Assembly: GCF_017591425.1 (NCBI RefSeq)
Contig: NW_024466512.1
Coordinates: 26,155,501-26,219,500 of the forward strand
Source: Ochotona curzoniae
Taxonomy: Eukaryota > Chordata > Mammalia > Lagomorpha > Ochotonidae
DNA: 64,000 nt
Direction of reading: 5' to 3'
Part shown: positions 33,215 through 42,699 of the stretch, in pieces
How positions within the stretch are numbered: the stretch's first letter is position 1
How the letters are laid out: each line of letters starts with the position of its first letter
Notes under the pieces: model-generated
Seen by the model: the letters and a program-made list of their open reading frames with translations, nothing else
Told to the model about the DNA's origin: nothing
Database searches by the model: none
Program-made: the position numbers and the translations under genes

Positions 33215-33350
33215 CACCATTGTAACTCCCAAGGTTATTCACTCTTTGCAGGAGAGGAACGGAAGTCCCAAGGGGCAGAGTGACTTGCCCTTGGAGATGA
33301 TAGCTAGGAAATGAGCGGATAAAACCCAAACACTGCGTCATAGCCATCCT
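33215..33350 (-). mobile_element. MIR, reverse
   Basis: AACTCCCAAGGTTATTCACTC, GGAAGTCCCAAGGGGCAGAGTGACTTGCCCTTGG and AAACCCAAACACTGCGTCATAGCC match reversed MIR (GAGGCACAGAG...AACTTGCCCAAGG...AACCCAG). Confidence 0.6.
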
Positions 33351-33954
33351 CCTGTTCTCTCAGTGAGGATCCTTTTTGCCTTCAGTCTTCCTGTGTGACA
33401 GAGCTGAAGACATTTTCAGAAGCTCAAGTTCTGAGTTTCTACATTGTACTGAGCAGTTGGTAGAGGGGAAATAGCACCTTAGGGAGGAAACAGCCGTATG
33501 CATGGATTTTAAAATGTTTGCTTCCAAGTAAACTTCTCTTTTCATTTTCCACAAACTTTCAGAAGCTCCCTCTGATATGTTGACACCAGAGTCTGCAGAA
33601 GTGAGGATAAGTCTGGGAAGAGAGAGGAAGCCTGTGATTGTCGCCTTGTGCCCTAGCTGGTGTTGCGGGTACAGAATTTGTCATCCATCCTTTGCTGGGA
33701 TTGGTCCAGCCTGATGGGAGGACACAGATGAGGTAGCTCAATGTAGGGGTGGGGCTGAGGCAGTGGAGAACCTCTGTGCATGGCACAGCCTGGCAAGGCT
33801 TGCCAGCATGCATAGAATGTAAGGGGGCTCTGTTTATGGGGACCTCCACCAGATGGAAGTGGTGGTAGTAGGTAGGCAAGCAGCTGGGAAAAGAGGTCGT
33901 GAAGGCATCTGAATTTTTGTATCTCAGCCTATATGTTAACGTTTGTTAGAAGAT
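33351..33954. other. Non-coding unique sequence
   Basis: No repeat or exon supported. Confidence 0.4.
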
Positions 33955-34280
33955 GCCCATTGGTTTGGGGTCATGGCACCAGGTTAAGACTCCTGGTATC
34001 CCATTTTGGGGCAGCATTTCAAGTCCAGGCTGTTCCACTTCTCATCCAGCTCCCTGCTTATGTGCCTGGGACATTCAGTGCAGGGCCTGAATGCTCTGCC
34101 ATCCACAGTGGGAGATCCAGATGGAGTTTTCAGAGCCTCTTTCAGCCTGGGCCAGTCCTGGCTGTTGGAGCCATTTGGAATATGAACCAGTGAATGAGAT
34201 CTCTGTCAGCCTGCCTTTCAAATAAATAAATCAGCAAATAGGGAAATAGATCTTTTAAAAGATTTAAGAAAAAAAAAAAC
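33955..34280 (+). mobile_element. CSINE, older subtype, forward
   Basis: TTGGGGTCATGGCACCAGGTTAAG, CATCCAGCTCCCTGCTTATGTGCCTGGGA, GTGGGAGATCCAGATGGAG, CCAGTCCTGGCTGTTGGAGCCATTTGG and TTTCAAATAAATAAATCAG with an extended A-rich tail. It abuts an L1 3' UTR. Confidence 0.88.
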
Positions 34281-34903
34281 TAGAGACCATGATGCTCAGT
34301 GAAATGAGTTGGTCACAAAAGAACAAATGCCATAGATTCTCTTTTATATAATATAAGGAAACCAGCATGGAAAGTGTAACTTCAATAATCCGGTCCACAC
34401 TGTTTTCTGTTTTGTTTGTTTTTTGGCTGTGTCTCATGTGTTTTGATGTTTTTTGTTTCAGTTTTGTTTATTCCAAATAATTTCTTTTCTCTTGTTGAAT
34501 TCATCACTGGCTTATGGATTACATTGTGGCATCATTTTTCCTAAGAGACTTTAGTGTTTCCTTTTTGTCACTCATGTGTTGGTTACTCAGTGGCGCATTT
34601 GTTCATGATGCTGTAATTTGTTGTTGTTGTTGTTGTTGTTGTGGCTGTTCTAACCCATACCAGTTGTTGACCTTGATTCATGGCTTCTCAGTTATGGAAA
34701 TGTATAGTTGCGGAGTACAGGGGTCTATCATATACACATGTGGGGGTATAATACAACATGCATCCCTGCTTCCAGATGAAAAGTGGATTCCCAATGAAAC
34801 TGTTGGACATGTGTAGACAATGGGATGCTGGACTGCCTGACATTGTCTGTACCAACAATGTTGGGGTACACTTAAATAAGAGACTGATAGAATTATGATT
34901 CCT
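34281..34903 (+). mobile_element. L1 3' UTR (type A), left part, interrupted by a CSINE
   Basis: Begins in a CAGTGAAATGAGTTGGTCACAAAAGAACAAATGCC segment typical of L1 3' UTRs. From 34440 it aligns by eye with 40870-41260: TCACTGGCTTATGGATTACA, GTGGCATCATTTTTC, CAGATGAAAAGTGGATTCCCAATG, GGATGCTGGACTGCCTGACATTGTC. Contains (GTT)n at 34619-34644. Continues at 35234. Confidence 0.78.
34619..34644. repeat. (GTT)n microsatellite
   Basis: Eight or nine GTT units within the L1 3' UTR. Confidence 0.95.
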
Positions 34904-35233
34904 GGGCCCAGCGTGGTGGCCAAGAGGCTAAAGTCCTTGTCTTGAACGAACCAGGATCCCATATGGGTGCCGGTTCTGATCCTGGCGGTCCCAGTTCCCA
35001 ATCCAGCTCTCTGCTTGTGGCCTGGGAAAGCAGTCAAGGAAGGCCCAAAGCCTTGGGACCCTGCACCTCTGTGGGAGACCCAAAAGAGCTCCTGGCTCCT
35101 GGCTTCAGATTGGCGCAGTACTGGCCTTTGCGGTCACGAGGGGGGTGAGTCATGGGACAGAAGATCTTTTTCTCTCCTTCTGTCTTTATATCTGACTTTC
35201 CAATAAAAATAAATGAATCTTTTTTTAAAAAAA
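34904..35233 (+). mobile_element. CSINE (young) inserted in L1, 15-bp target duplication
   Basis: GGGCCCAGCGTGGTGGCCAAG head, CCCATATGGGTGCCGGTTCTGATCC, tail CCAATAAAAATAAATGAATC. Flanks AGAATTATGATTCCT (34889-34903) and AGAATTATGATCCCT (35234-35248) differ by one base. Confidence 0.96.
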
Positions 35234-35380
35234 AGAATTATGATCCCTTATAAAGGACTACACCATTGTAGTAAAACTGGGAAAATCTGTCATGGGGGTG
35301 GGAGTTTGGGGGGCATTCCCAGTCTATATGAAATTGTCCCACATAATTCAAAATTCAAAATAAAAATATATTTTAAAAAA
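35234..35380 (+). mobile_element. L1 3' UTR (type A), right part and A-rich end
   Basis: Resumes the L1 interrupted at 34903. CATGGGGGTGGGAGTTTGGGGGGCATTCCCAGTCTATATGAAATTG parallels GGGGGTGGGAAAAGG...GAAATCCCAGGGCCTATGGAATTG at 41310-41365. Ends in AATAAAAATATATTTTAAAAAA. Confidence 0.78.
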
Positions 35381-36048
35381 GCCAAAAGGTGAAGAAGACT
35401 ACATTTTCTAAGAATAGGTCTTCTTTGTGAACTTTCCTGGTTTGTGACTGATTTCTTTTGAGGCCTAAGAAAATTTAAAAGTCATGTTTTTGATGGGGGT
35501 TTCTTATTCCTTAGTAGGTTTTAATTTGGGTTGACTTTTTAATGCTCCTGTATCCATAGTTCTTAGCCTTAAAAGTCTTTGAATTTCCAAAGGTAAAACT
35601 ACTGTTCAGATGCTATTCACAGGCCTGCCTTCAAAAACATCTGGTTAAAAATAACAAGTTGCTTGGAAAATGGCTTCTCAGATGGACCCCTGCCTTTGGG
35701 TTAGTGGGGAGCCCCTGGAGCCAGCCTCCCTTTCCTGTTGCTTCCACACAGCAGGTCCTTCATAGAAACATTCTGTGTGTTTCCTGCAGCAGCAGGGAGT
35801 CTTGAAGGCCAACCCAAGGGCTGAGGCCCCGGGTAGGACAGAGATGCTGTTTTTGCCTAGCAGTGCCTCAGGGTGCAGCGAGAGGCAGCCTGGGCCTCTG
35901 AGCTTTGAAGCTGGGCCAGTTCCCTGTCCCACACTGCTGAACGCTCCAGCTCTTCTCTGGCAGCCCAAGCCAGGCCCCAACTTGCCACACCTCTAGCTTT
36001 TGCAAAAGAGATGTTTTAAAATAGCCTAAATGTCAGAAGTGGTTTGGC

Positions 36049-36072
36049 TTTTTTTTTTTTTTTTTTTTTTTT
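36049..36072. repeat. Poly(T) tract
   Basis: More than 20 consecutive T with no recognisable element attached. Confidence 0.95.
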
Positions 36073-37259
36073 GGTAACATGCCTCAAGCATCTCATAAAT
36101 TATTTTGTAGTAAAACTTTAATGAGAGAGTGCATAGAAAATGAAGAGCTCTAGTCAGTTGAAGTTTTGGTAACTTACCCAGTGGTTAGCTCACCATCCCC
36201 CTAACTTTTTCCACTTCAGAGCTCATTGAAGAAAACCATTCTGAAATAGGTGCTTCTCTTCCTATCATATGTGGTGACCTCAATCTTATGTTTCCTCATA
36301 ATCCTGTGTTAGTTTGAACAGTGAATGATTTTTGAAATTTAAAAAGACACTTTAAGAAGGTTCAATCTGAAAATAACACAGGAAGTGTTTGAATTCACCT
36401 TTTTCTCTCCTCAGAGTAATCTAGAAAGTTGGTTTTGTTTTGTTTTTGGAAAAATCAATGATATACAACTTTGTTGCCATGGCTTACCTCTTCTATATGT
36501 GGGAAATTAAAGATTCTGGTTGTAGCATTTGCATTGTGGCTCACCTGTGTGTTCTGCTTGACTTAAGTCTGCTTGACTTAAGTTTGTTTTTGTTTATAAT
36601 GTTTGTTTACTGAGTTGAACTAGCTGCTGATTTCTGGAAAATTGGAATTTGGGGAGAATTTAAATTATTGGTGCAATGAGATGGGAAATTTGAACCTGGA
36701 GATGCTTACCTAATAGTTCTGTTATGTGGTATGATCCACTGGTTCTACCCAAAGTCAGTCTCACATTGCCCAAAGTGATGTTTTCTGGCTGCTTTTGGCC
36801 CACATAAATATTAGCTGTGCTAATGATGCTCACATTTTTCATCTCCTGATACGTCACAGTCTTTAGAAAATTGGACTTTCTAATTATCCAGAATATTCCA
36901 TGCATTCTTAGAGGATAGCATGGATTGGTATTGAGAAGACATTTACAGAATGAGACTGTATTTTCTACTTGCCTTTGCCTTTCTGTTTGCCTTTGATAAA
37001 AACCAAATCCAAGATGTTTATTTCCCATTTATTATATCCAAGATGCTGTATTGAAATGCAAAAAGAATATTTACAGTTCTTAAGGATTCCTGTTTTCCTT
37101 TAAATGTGATAACAGCTTGGCATTCCACTTACCATTTGTTCTGCAGTAAGGCAAAGCCAGTGACAATGTCTTGAATTGGGACAGCATGCTTTGGAGGAGC
37201 AGTACTGGACTGGGAGCTAGAAGCCCTTGTTTCATTCCTGTCCAGGTCTCAAGTCATTC

Positions 37260-37261
<2 letters not shown>

Positions 37262-37294
<33 letters not shown>
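37262..37294. repeat. (GT)n microsatellite
   Basis: About 16 uninterrupted GT units. Confidence 0.98.
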
Positions 37295-37295
<1 letters not shown>

Positions 37296-37599
37296 TTTTT
37301 TCCCTCCCACCCAGGCTCCTTTATCATATGTATGTTGTAGATGACAACTGAGATAATTTCTAAGGTCCTTCTCTGCAATATAAACCCAACAATAATTTTT
37401 TTTGGGGGGGGCAGAGTTCTGTAATATGTAAGGTATTGAGATAGTTGAAAGAAAGTGTATGAAAATCTTTGACATTTGGGAGTTTCAAAGATCCCTGTGA
37501 CTAGATAGACCACCCTCCCTCCCCAATACCCACCCACCCCCAACAAAAGTATAGGCCATTATGCGATAGTAGCAAACTGTGGTGAGTGAAGATTGACAG

Positions 37600-37845
37600 T
37601 ATGTGTTGAGTGCTTGGCCCCACCTTCTGGGCATGATGTCAGGCTTGGCTCTGTGCTAGGCACCTCTAAGGGCCTTACCTGTACTCATTTTATTCCATTC
37701 TACCTTTGTGGCAATGAATGAGATGAACGCTGTGTTTGTTGCGTTTTCTGAGCAAAGGAAAAGAGGTAATTTTCCCAAGATCACATAACTGGTAAATGGT
37801 GGGCATGATATTTGAGTTTAAACCTACATTGAGGTTAGCAATGGA
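37600..37845 (-). mobile_element. MIR, reverse
   Basis: GTTGAGTGCTTGGCCCC, GGCTCTGTGCTAGGCACC, CTGTACTCATTTTATTCC, GAGCAAAGGAAAAGAGGTAATTTTCCCAAGATCACATAACTGGTAAATGG and TTTGAGTTTAAACC follow reversed MIR order in full. Confidence 0.75.
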
Positions 37846-38220
37846 AGGGGAAGGGGTGTTGATGATCACATACAATCCTCATACATCTGTGTCCTTAGAG
37901 TTATGTCACCTTAGCTGTTACCTGTCACTGCCTTGCCTGGACCCTTGAGAATGCTACCTCACTGTTAAGAATCTGGCACAAGCCTGGGCCAAAAATCTCC
38001 TGCCAGTCCCTGTTAGGACTGTTGCCAGTGCTAAAAAGAGCCCTCTGTTTACTGGAACTTGGGATGTCTCTGCCTCGTGAGTTGGCTAGGGTCGAGGGAA
38101 TAAACAGCAGGACCCAAGTAACAGTTGGGATAGATGGTGTCCTCAGGAGTGTAACTATGAAAAGGATTTTAGAATTTCTTTCAAAACTTTTCAAAACATA
38201 GTTTCTTTCAAAAGATTCCA
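37846..38220. other. Non-coding flank of the L1-derived element
   Basis: Unique-looking sequence. The last bases (CTTTCAAAAGATTCCA) may include the 5' target duplication of the element that follows. Confidence 0.4.
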
Positions 38221-38633
38221 GGATTGGATCAAGAGGGTGGAATAGGGTAAAGACACGTTTAAACAGATGGAGAAACATTAGCCACTGTGAAACAGAGAGG
38301 GCACATTCCAAAACACAGGAGAGGACAAAATGACAGCAGAGGCACACCTGGGGACTGACAGATACAGGAAAGCAATGGACACAGTGGGGTGGTGTTGCAG
38401 TGACCAATACCCCGGCATTCAGTGAGCTGCACTGACAGCTGGAACTCCACCAGCAACAAGATGGGAAAGGACGTTCACTGGGAGCTCAGGAGGTGAACCC
38501 AGACTAAGAACTGCCTGTCCTTCTGGTCTGTTTGATTTGACCAGGAGCAGAGACAGAGCAGCAGGATCCAGACTGTCAGAGCAGGAACAGGGTGGATTTC
38601 ATAGCCCAGTCTGCCCTCCAGAGTCAAATTGGG

Positions 38634-39010
38634 CACCATTTTGTTTAGGGAGACAAAACTATGGGACAGGACTGAGCATGCACTGAACTGGAGGTGAACT
38701 CATTTCTGGCTCAGTGAACTGCAACAACGTGTCATCCTACAGGTTCCACTCAAGATAGGTCCAGGTGGCCCTCAGATCTGATGGCCAGCAGATCAAGAAC
38801 TATAGTAGTGTCACATCAGGTGCCATTTTGTACAGAGTAGCAAAGACTTTAAGACTGCAAGGACAACAGTGAGCTGTGCATGCACTGAGCTTGGTGAGAA
38901 CTCACTGAGTTCAGTGCATTACACTGGTCCCACAGAGAAAATAATATCGACTTTGGCATTGTATGGGTCAAAATAGGTCTCTGTGGCCCTCAGACTGTAC
39001 CGGCCAGCAG
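38634..39010 (+). repeat. Two degenerate ~190-bp tandem monomers in the L1 5' UTR
   Basis: Copy 1 (about 38634-38819) and copy 2 (about 38820-39010) each begin with a CACCATTTTGTTTAG / TGCCATTTTGTACAG word. Both continue with GAGCATGCACTGA / TGTGCATGCACTGAG, GGTGAACTCA / GTGAGAACTCA, CAAGATAGGTCCAGGTGGCCCTCAGA / CAAAATAGGTCTCTGTGGCCCTCAGA and GGCCAGCAGA. Tandem 5' monomers act as promoters in some rodent L1s. A promoter role here is inference. Confidence 0.7.
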
Positions 39011-39377
39011 ACCTAACAGACAACAGGTTCCAACAAGATCAGCACCAATAAGCTAGCTATATAGGACACCTGGTGTCCCCCTAATCCTGGGAAGTGCTCG
39101 AACCGGAAGTGGGAGAATGGTTGTACAGACAGCGGTGCAGCCTCAGCACAGGATCGCAGGAGATGGAGAGTGGTGAGCCAGGAGCTGGGGCTACGGAGAC
39201 TTTGGTGAAAGTCTAACGTAAGAACCCAGATCTGGAACTTGCTGCAGTGAGTGGCACAAGTGACTGCAAACAGTGAGTCGTGTACTAACCACAATAAGTA
39301 AAATCGAATTGTAGACCTGTGGGTGACACAGCTTAGAAACCTGCCCCAAGGAGAAGAATCTGCTAACCAGAAGTACA

Positions 39378-40707
39378 ATGACCAAAAGCAAAAGAAGAGA
39401 CAGAGACACAACAAATATTACTGAAGACTACCCTGTAAAGGAGCAAAACCCTTTGCCAACCTCAGAGTTAACTGAGGAAGACTTGGAGAAAATGGGGGAT
39501 ACAGAATTCAAAACACTTTTTATAAAGCTTCTAATCAACCACAACAAACAGGTAATACAGGAGTTCAAGAAATTTAAGGTATATGTCACATAGCAAATAG
39601 CAGCAATGAATCAAATGAAAGCTGATATATTAGAAATGAAGAATACAGTGGAGCAAATGAAAAGTACAGTGGAGAGTCTCAGACAGAATGAAGAATGCAG
39701 AAGAAAGAATCTCAAAATTAGAAGATACTTCCTGTCACCACGGGGAAACAAACAAAAAGCTGGAAGTAGAGCTGGGTTGAGCTAAAAAAAATATTCAAGA
39801 ATTGAAAGACACTATTAACAGGCCAAATATAAGAGTTATGGGATTTGTAGAAGGTGCAGAAAGAGAAACTGGGATTAAAGGTGTATTCAATGAAAGAACA
39901 AGGGAAAATTTCCCTATTCTATTTTAAAGATTTTATTTTTATTATTTTTTCATTGGAAAGGCGGATATACAGAGAGGAGAGACAGAGAGGAAGATCTTCC
40001 GTCCGATGATTCACTCCCCAAGTGAGCGCAACGGGCCGATACTATGCCGATCCGAAGCCAGGAGCCTCTTCCGGGTCTCCCACGCGGGTGCAGGTTCCCA
40101 AAGCTTTGGGCCGTCCTCGACTGCTTTCCCAGGCCACAGGCAGGGAGCTGGAAGGGAAGCGGGGCTGCCGGGATTAGAACCGGCGCCCATATGGGATCCC
40201 GGGCGTGCAAGGCGAGGACCTTTAACCACTTGCGCCACCGCGCCGGGCCCGAATTTCCCTATTCTAGAGAAATTGGGAAACAAGATCCAGGATGGGAACA
40301 GAACTCCCAACAGTGTTGACCAGAAGCAGTCTTCACCATGACACATAATAATCAAGATCTCTTCAATTGAACATAAGGAAAAGATCCTTAAATGTGCACG
40401 TGAAAAACATCAACTGACATATAAAGGAATGCCAGTTAAACTCACAAGAGACTTCTCATGGGAAACTCTCTAGGCCAGAAGAGAATAGAGTGACATATTC
40501 CAGATTCTAAAAGCAAAAAATTGTCAGTGCAAGATAACATACCCAGCAAAGCTTTCCTTTGTCTTTCAAAATGAAATAGAATTCTTCCACAATAAAGAAA
40601 AGTTAAAAGAATATGCCTCTTTCAAGCCTGCCCTACAAAGAATACTTCAAGATGTTCTCTTGACAGAGAAGAGGAATAGCACCCACCCAAACCAAAGGCA
40701 GATGTGA
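39378..40707 (+). pseudogene. L1 ORF1 relic (RNA-binding chaperone protein), disrupted
   Basis: L1 ORF1 encodes a coiled-coil trimer with an RRM and a C-terminal domain that coats L1 RNA. Here the frame opens with ATG at 39378 and a Lys/Arg-rich N-terminus, then an acidic stretch, and stops at 39591-39593. Frame-shifted coiled-coil remnants follow. RRM-like words (RPNIRVMGFVEG) lie near 39817-39855. A CSINE interrupts the gene after the ENFPI-like motif. C-terminal domain words continue on the right: HIIIKISSI, KILKCAREKHQLTYKGMPVK, then ITYPAKLSF. In-frame stops occur at 40471 and 40486 before the terminal stop at 40705-40707. Cannot make a full protein. Confidence 0.72.
39922..40251 (-). 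mobile_element. CSINE (young, near-consensus) inserted in ORF1 relic, 15-bp target duplication
   Basis: The reverse copy has GCGGATATACAGAGAGG, TCCGTCCGATGATTCACTCCCCAAGTGAGCGCAACGG, AGAACCGGCGCCCATATGGGATCCCGG and the head CACCGCGCCGGGCCC, with many CpGs retained. Flanks AATTTCCCTATTCTA at 39907-39921 and 40252-40266 are identical. Confidence 0.98.
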
Positions 40708-41415
40708 AGAACATCCCAGTAAAATAACAACAGAAGACTAAATCGGTTTAAATTCATCAAATGTCATGGATAAGTAGACTGGATTAAACAAAACAAAACC
40801 TATCTGTTTCCTACAGGAGACATATCTCGTCAACAGAGATCAGTAGAAACTATATCATGGATTTTGATTTTTTTAAGTGTCTATTCAAAATACTTTCTCA
40901 TGAAATTATTCACTGACTCATAGATCACACAGTAGCATCATTTTCTTCAAGAAGGTTCTTGATCTTTTTCATTTCTTTAGCGACACGTTAGTCATTCAGT
41001 AGCATGTTGTTTTACTTCATGGCATGGTAAATTTCTATTTTTCTTCCTGTTGTTGATTTTGTTTTGTGGCTTTTTATTTAAGGGGATGTATAGTAATAAC
41101 TGTGTAATGGAGACTGTCATATCCAGATGTGAGGATATAATGCAGTGTATAATCTCTACTTCCAGACAAAGATGGATTCCCAATGCAACTATTAACTATA
41201 TCTTGACAAAGGATGTTGGACTCTCTGCCATTGTCCATGCCCTCAATGATGGACATATGACTATTTATGAAGAACTATATTATAGTCATAATATAGGGGC
41301 ACTCAGTGGGGGTGGGAAAAGGACTTGGGAGGGAATAAGTGAAATCCCAGGGCCTATGGAATTGTATCATAAAATGATAATAATGTTACAATTATAATAA
41401 AAGAAGTTAAACAAA

Positions 41416-41624
41416 AAAGAATTCCACTTGTGGGGTTGGTGTTCTGAAAGGCTCAGTATGAACAACCAGAAATCACTGGTACTGTTTCTGTTGGGTAAGG
41501 GAACACCCAAGTCTTATGAACGTCAGCACTGCTTCTGTTTACTGTCGTTCTACCAGCAGGCAGCACTGTCCAGGTGTCCCATGGCTCCTCCCATAGTTGT
41601 ATTGCCTGTAAGCATATGTGTGCC
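41416..41624. other. Non-coding, short unique stretch
   Basis: No repeat or exon recognised. Confidence 0.4.
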
Positions 41625-41715
41625 TTGGATTATAAGCTTCTCAGGGACAGCACTACTGCTTCCGATAGCCCAGCACTGAGCACAGATATGTCACCAAGTG
41701 CATACTTTCTAAGTG
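41625..41715 (+). mobile_element. L2-like 3' fragment
   Basis: GGATTATAAGCTTCTCAGGGACAGCAC, GCCCAGCACTGAGCACAG and AAGTGCATACTTTCTAAG follow the conserved L2 3' end (GTGAGCTCC...GGGCAGGGAC...CCCAGCGCCTAGCACAG). Confidence 0.55.
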
Positions 41716-41738
41716 CTCCGTCAATTTGTTGCGCACAG

Positions 41739-41992
41739 GGGCTGGCTCTGCAACGTAGCCAGTATCTCATACAGGCTGCACTTTGGGTCCCCACTGTTCC
41801 ACTTTCAGTCCAGCTCTCAGGGAATAGCCCATGTGCTTGGGCCATGTGGGAAACCCAAAAGAAGCTCCTGGTGTTGGCCTGCCCAGCCCTGACTGTTGTA
41901 GCCATTTGGCGAGTGAACCAATGGATGGAAGACCTTTCTGTGTCTATCTCTCTCCATAACTCTGTCTTTCAAATAAGTGATTTTTTAAAAAA
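41739..41992 (+). mobile_element. CSINE, older subtype, forward
   Basis: GGGCTGGCTCTG head remnant, CTTTGGGTCCCCACTGTTCCAC, GTGCTTGGGCCATGTGGGAAACCC, GTAGCCATTTGGCGAGTGAACCAATGG and TTTCAAATAAGTGATT(A)n tail. Confidence 0.85.
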
Positions 41993-42064
41993 GTTTTGAA
42001 CATATTATCTTAATCATCATAAAAATGAGTGCAATGGAAAGATAGTTTAAAATGAATCGAGATG

Positions 42065-42393
42065 GGGCCCGGTACTGTAGCCTAGCTACTAAAGTCCTCG
42101 TCTTGCAGGCTCTAGGATCCCATATGGGCACTGGTTCTTGTCCCTGTGGCCTCGCTTCCCATTCAGCTCCCTGCTTGTGGCCTGGGAAAGCAGTTGAGGA
42201 CAGCCCAAAGCCTTGGGACCCTGCACCGCATTGGAGACCTGGAGGAGGTACCTGGCTCCTGGCTTCAGATCAGTGCAGCTCTGGCCAATGCAGTCACTTT
42301 GGGAGTGAATCATTGGATGAAAGATCTTCCTCTCTGTTTCTCCTCCTCTCTGTATATCTGACTTTCCAATGAAAGAAAAATAAATCTTTTAAA
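42065..42393 (+). mobile_element. CSINE (young), forward, 16-bp target duplication
   Basis: GGGCCCGGTACTGTAGCC head, CCCATATGGGCACTGGTTCTTGTCC, GCTTGTGGCCTGGGAAAGCAG and AAAAATAAATCTTTT(A)n tail. Flanks AAAATGAATCGAGATG (42049-42064) and AAAATGAATGGGGATG (42394-42409) differ at two bases. Confidence 0.94.
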
Positions 42394-42415
42394 AAAATGA
42401 ATGGGGATGAGTGGG

Positions 42416-42689
42416 TATTTGGCCCAGTGATGAAGATGCTGCAAATCCTTCTTTGGGTTGAGTTGTGACTCAGCTCCTGGCTCCAGCTTCTGGCACATGG
42501 ACTCCCTGGAGGCAGCAGGTGATGGATGTCTCAGGCACCTGGGTTCCCGACACTGATGTGACAAACTTGGGTTGAGTTCCTGGCTTCCTGCTTGGTCTAA
42601 GACCCTGTCGCAGTCCCAGCTGTTGCATGGTTTTAGGGAGAAAAGCTAGCAAGTGGGAATTCCCCGTCTCTCAAACAAGTGAGAATTTA
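42416..42689 (+). mobile_element. Old CSINE (GGCAGCAGGTGATGG subtype), forward, with target duplication
   Basis: TATTTGGCCCAGTGATGAAG, CTTCTGGCACATGGACTCCCTGGAGGCAGCAGGTGATGG, GGGTTGAGTTCCTGGCTTCC and CTCTCAAACAAGTGAG. Flanks GATGAGTGGG at 42406-42415 and 42690-42699 are identical, so the left neighbour may have landed in or beside this older copy. Confidence 0.88.
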
Positions 42690-42699
42690 GATGAGTGGG

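Larger units (their letters stand above)
35381..37599. other. Non-coding, with poly(T) and (GT)n
   Basis: Mostly AT-rich unique sequence; 35690-35990 is GC-richer. Simple repeats are listed separately. A possible but unconvincing 43-bp exon at 35790-35832 was considered and set aside. Confidence 0.4.
38221..41415 (+). mobile_element. L1-derived element with 5' UTR, ORF1 relic and 3' UTR but no ORF2 (HAL1-like)
   Basis: The element starts GGATTGGATCAAGAGGGTGGAATAGGG, resembling the usual L1 5' start (AAGATGGCGGAATAGG). It runs through about 1.15 kb of 5' UTR, an ORF1 relic (39378-40707), a short junction, and an L1 type-A 3' UTR with A-rich end near 41410. Without the inserted SINE it is about 2.85 kb, against 6-7 kb for a full L1. 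I see no endonuclease, reverse transcriptase or Cys-rich ORF2 sequence. Just after ORF1, a segment near 40797-40850 (CTATCTGTTTCCTACAGGAGACATATCTC) recalls a block I remember from ORF1-only HAL1 elements. HAL1 or a single internally deleted L1 are the two readings. Imperfect flanks AAAAGATTCCA (38209-38220) and AAAAGAATTCCA (41416-41427) may be the target duplication. Confidence 0.6.

Noticed and set aside
35790..35832. Possible 43-bp exon after TGTTTCCTGCAG and before GGTAGGA
   Set aside because: The donor is weak, there is no start codon or known peptide, and such matches are expected often in 64 kb.
40708..40870. Possible start of an L1 ORF2 endonuclease after ORF1
   Set aside because: No endonuclease words are recognisable; the sequence passes into the 3' UTR within about 170 bases.
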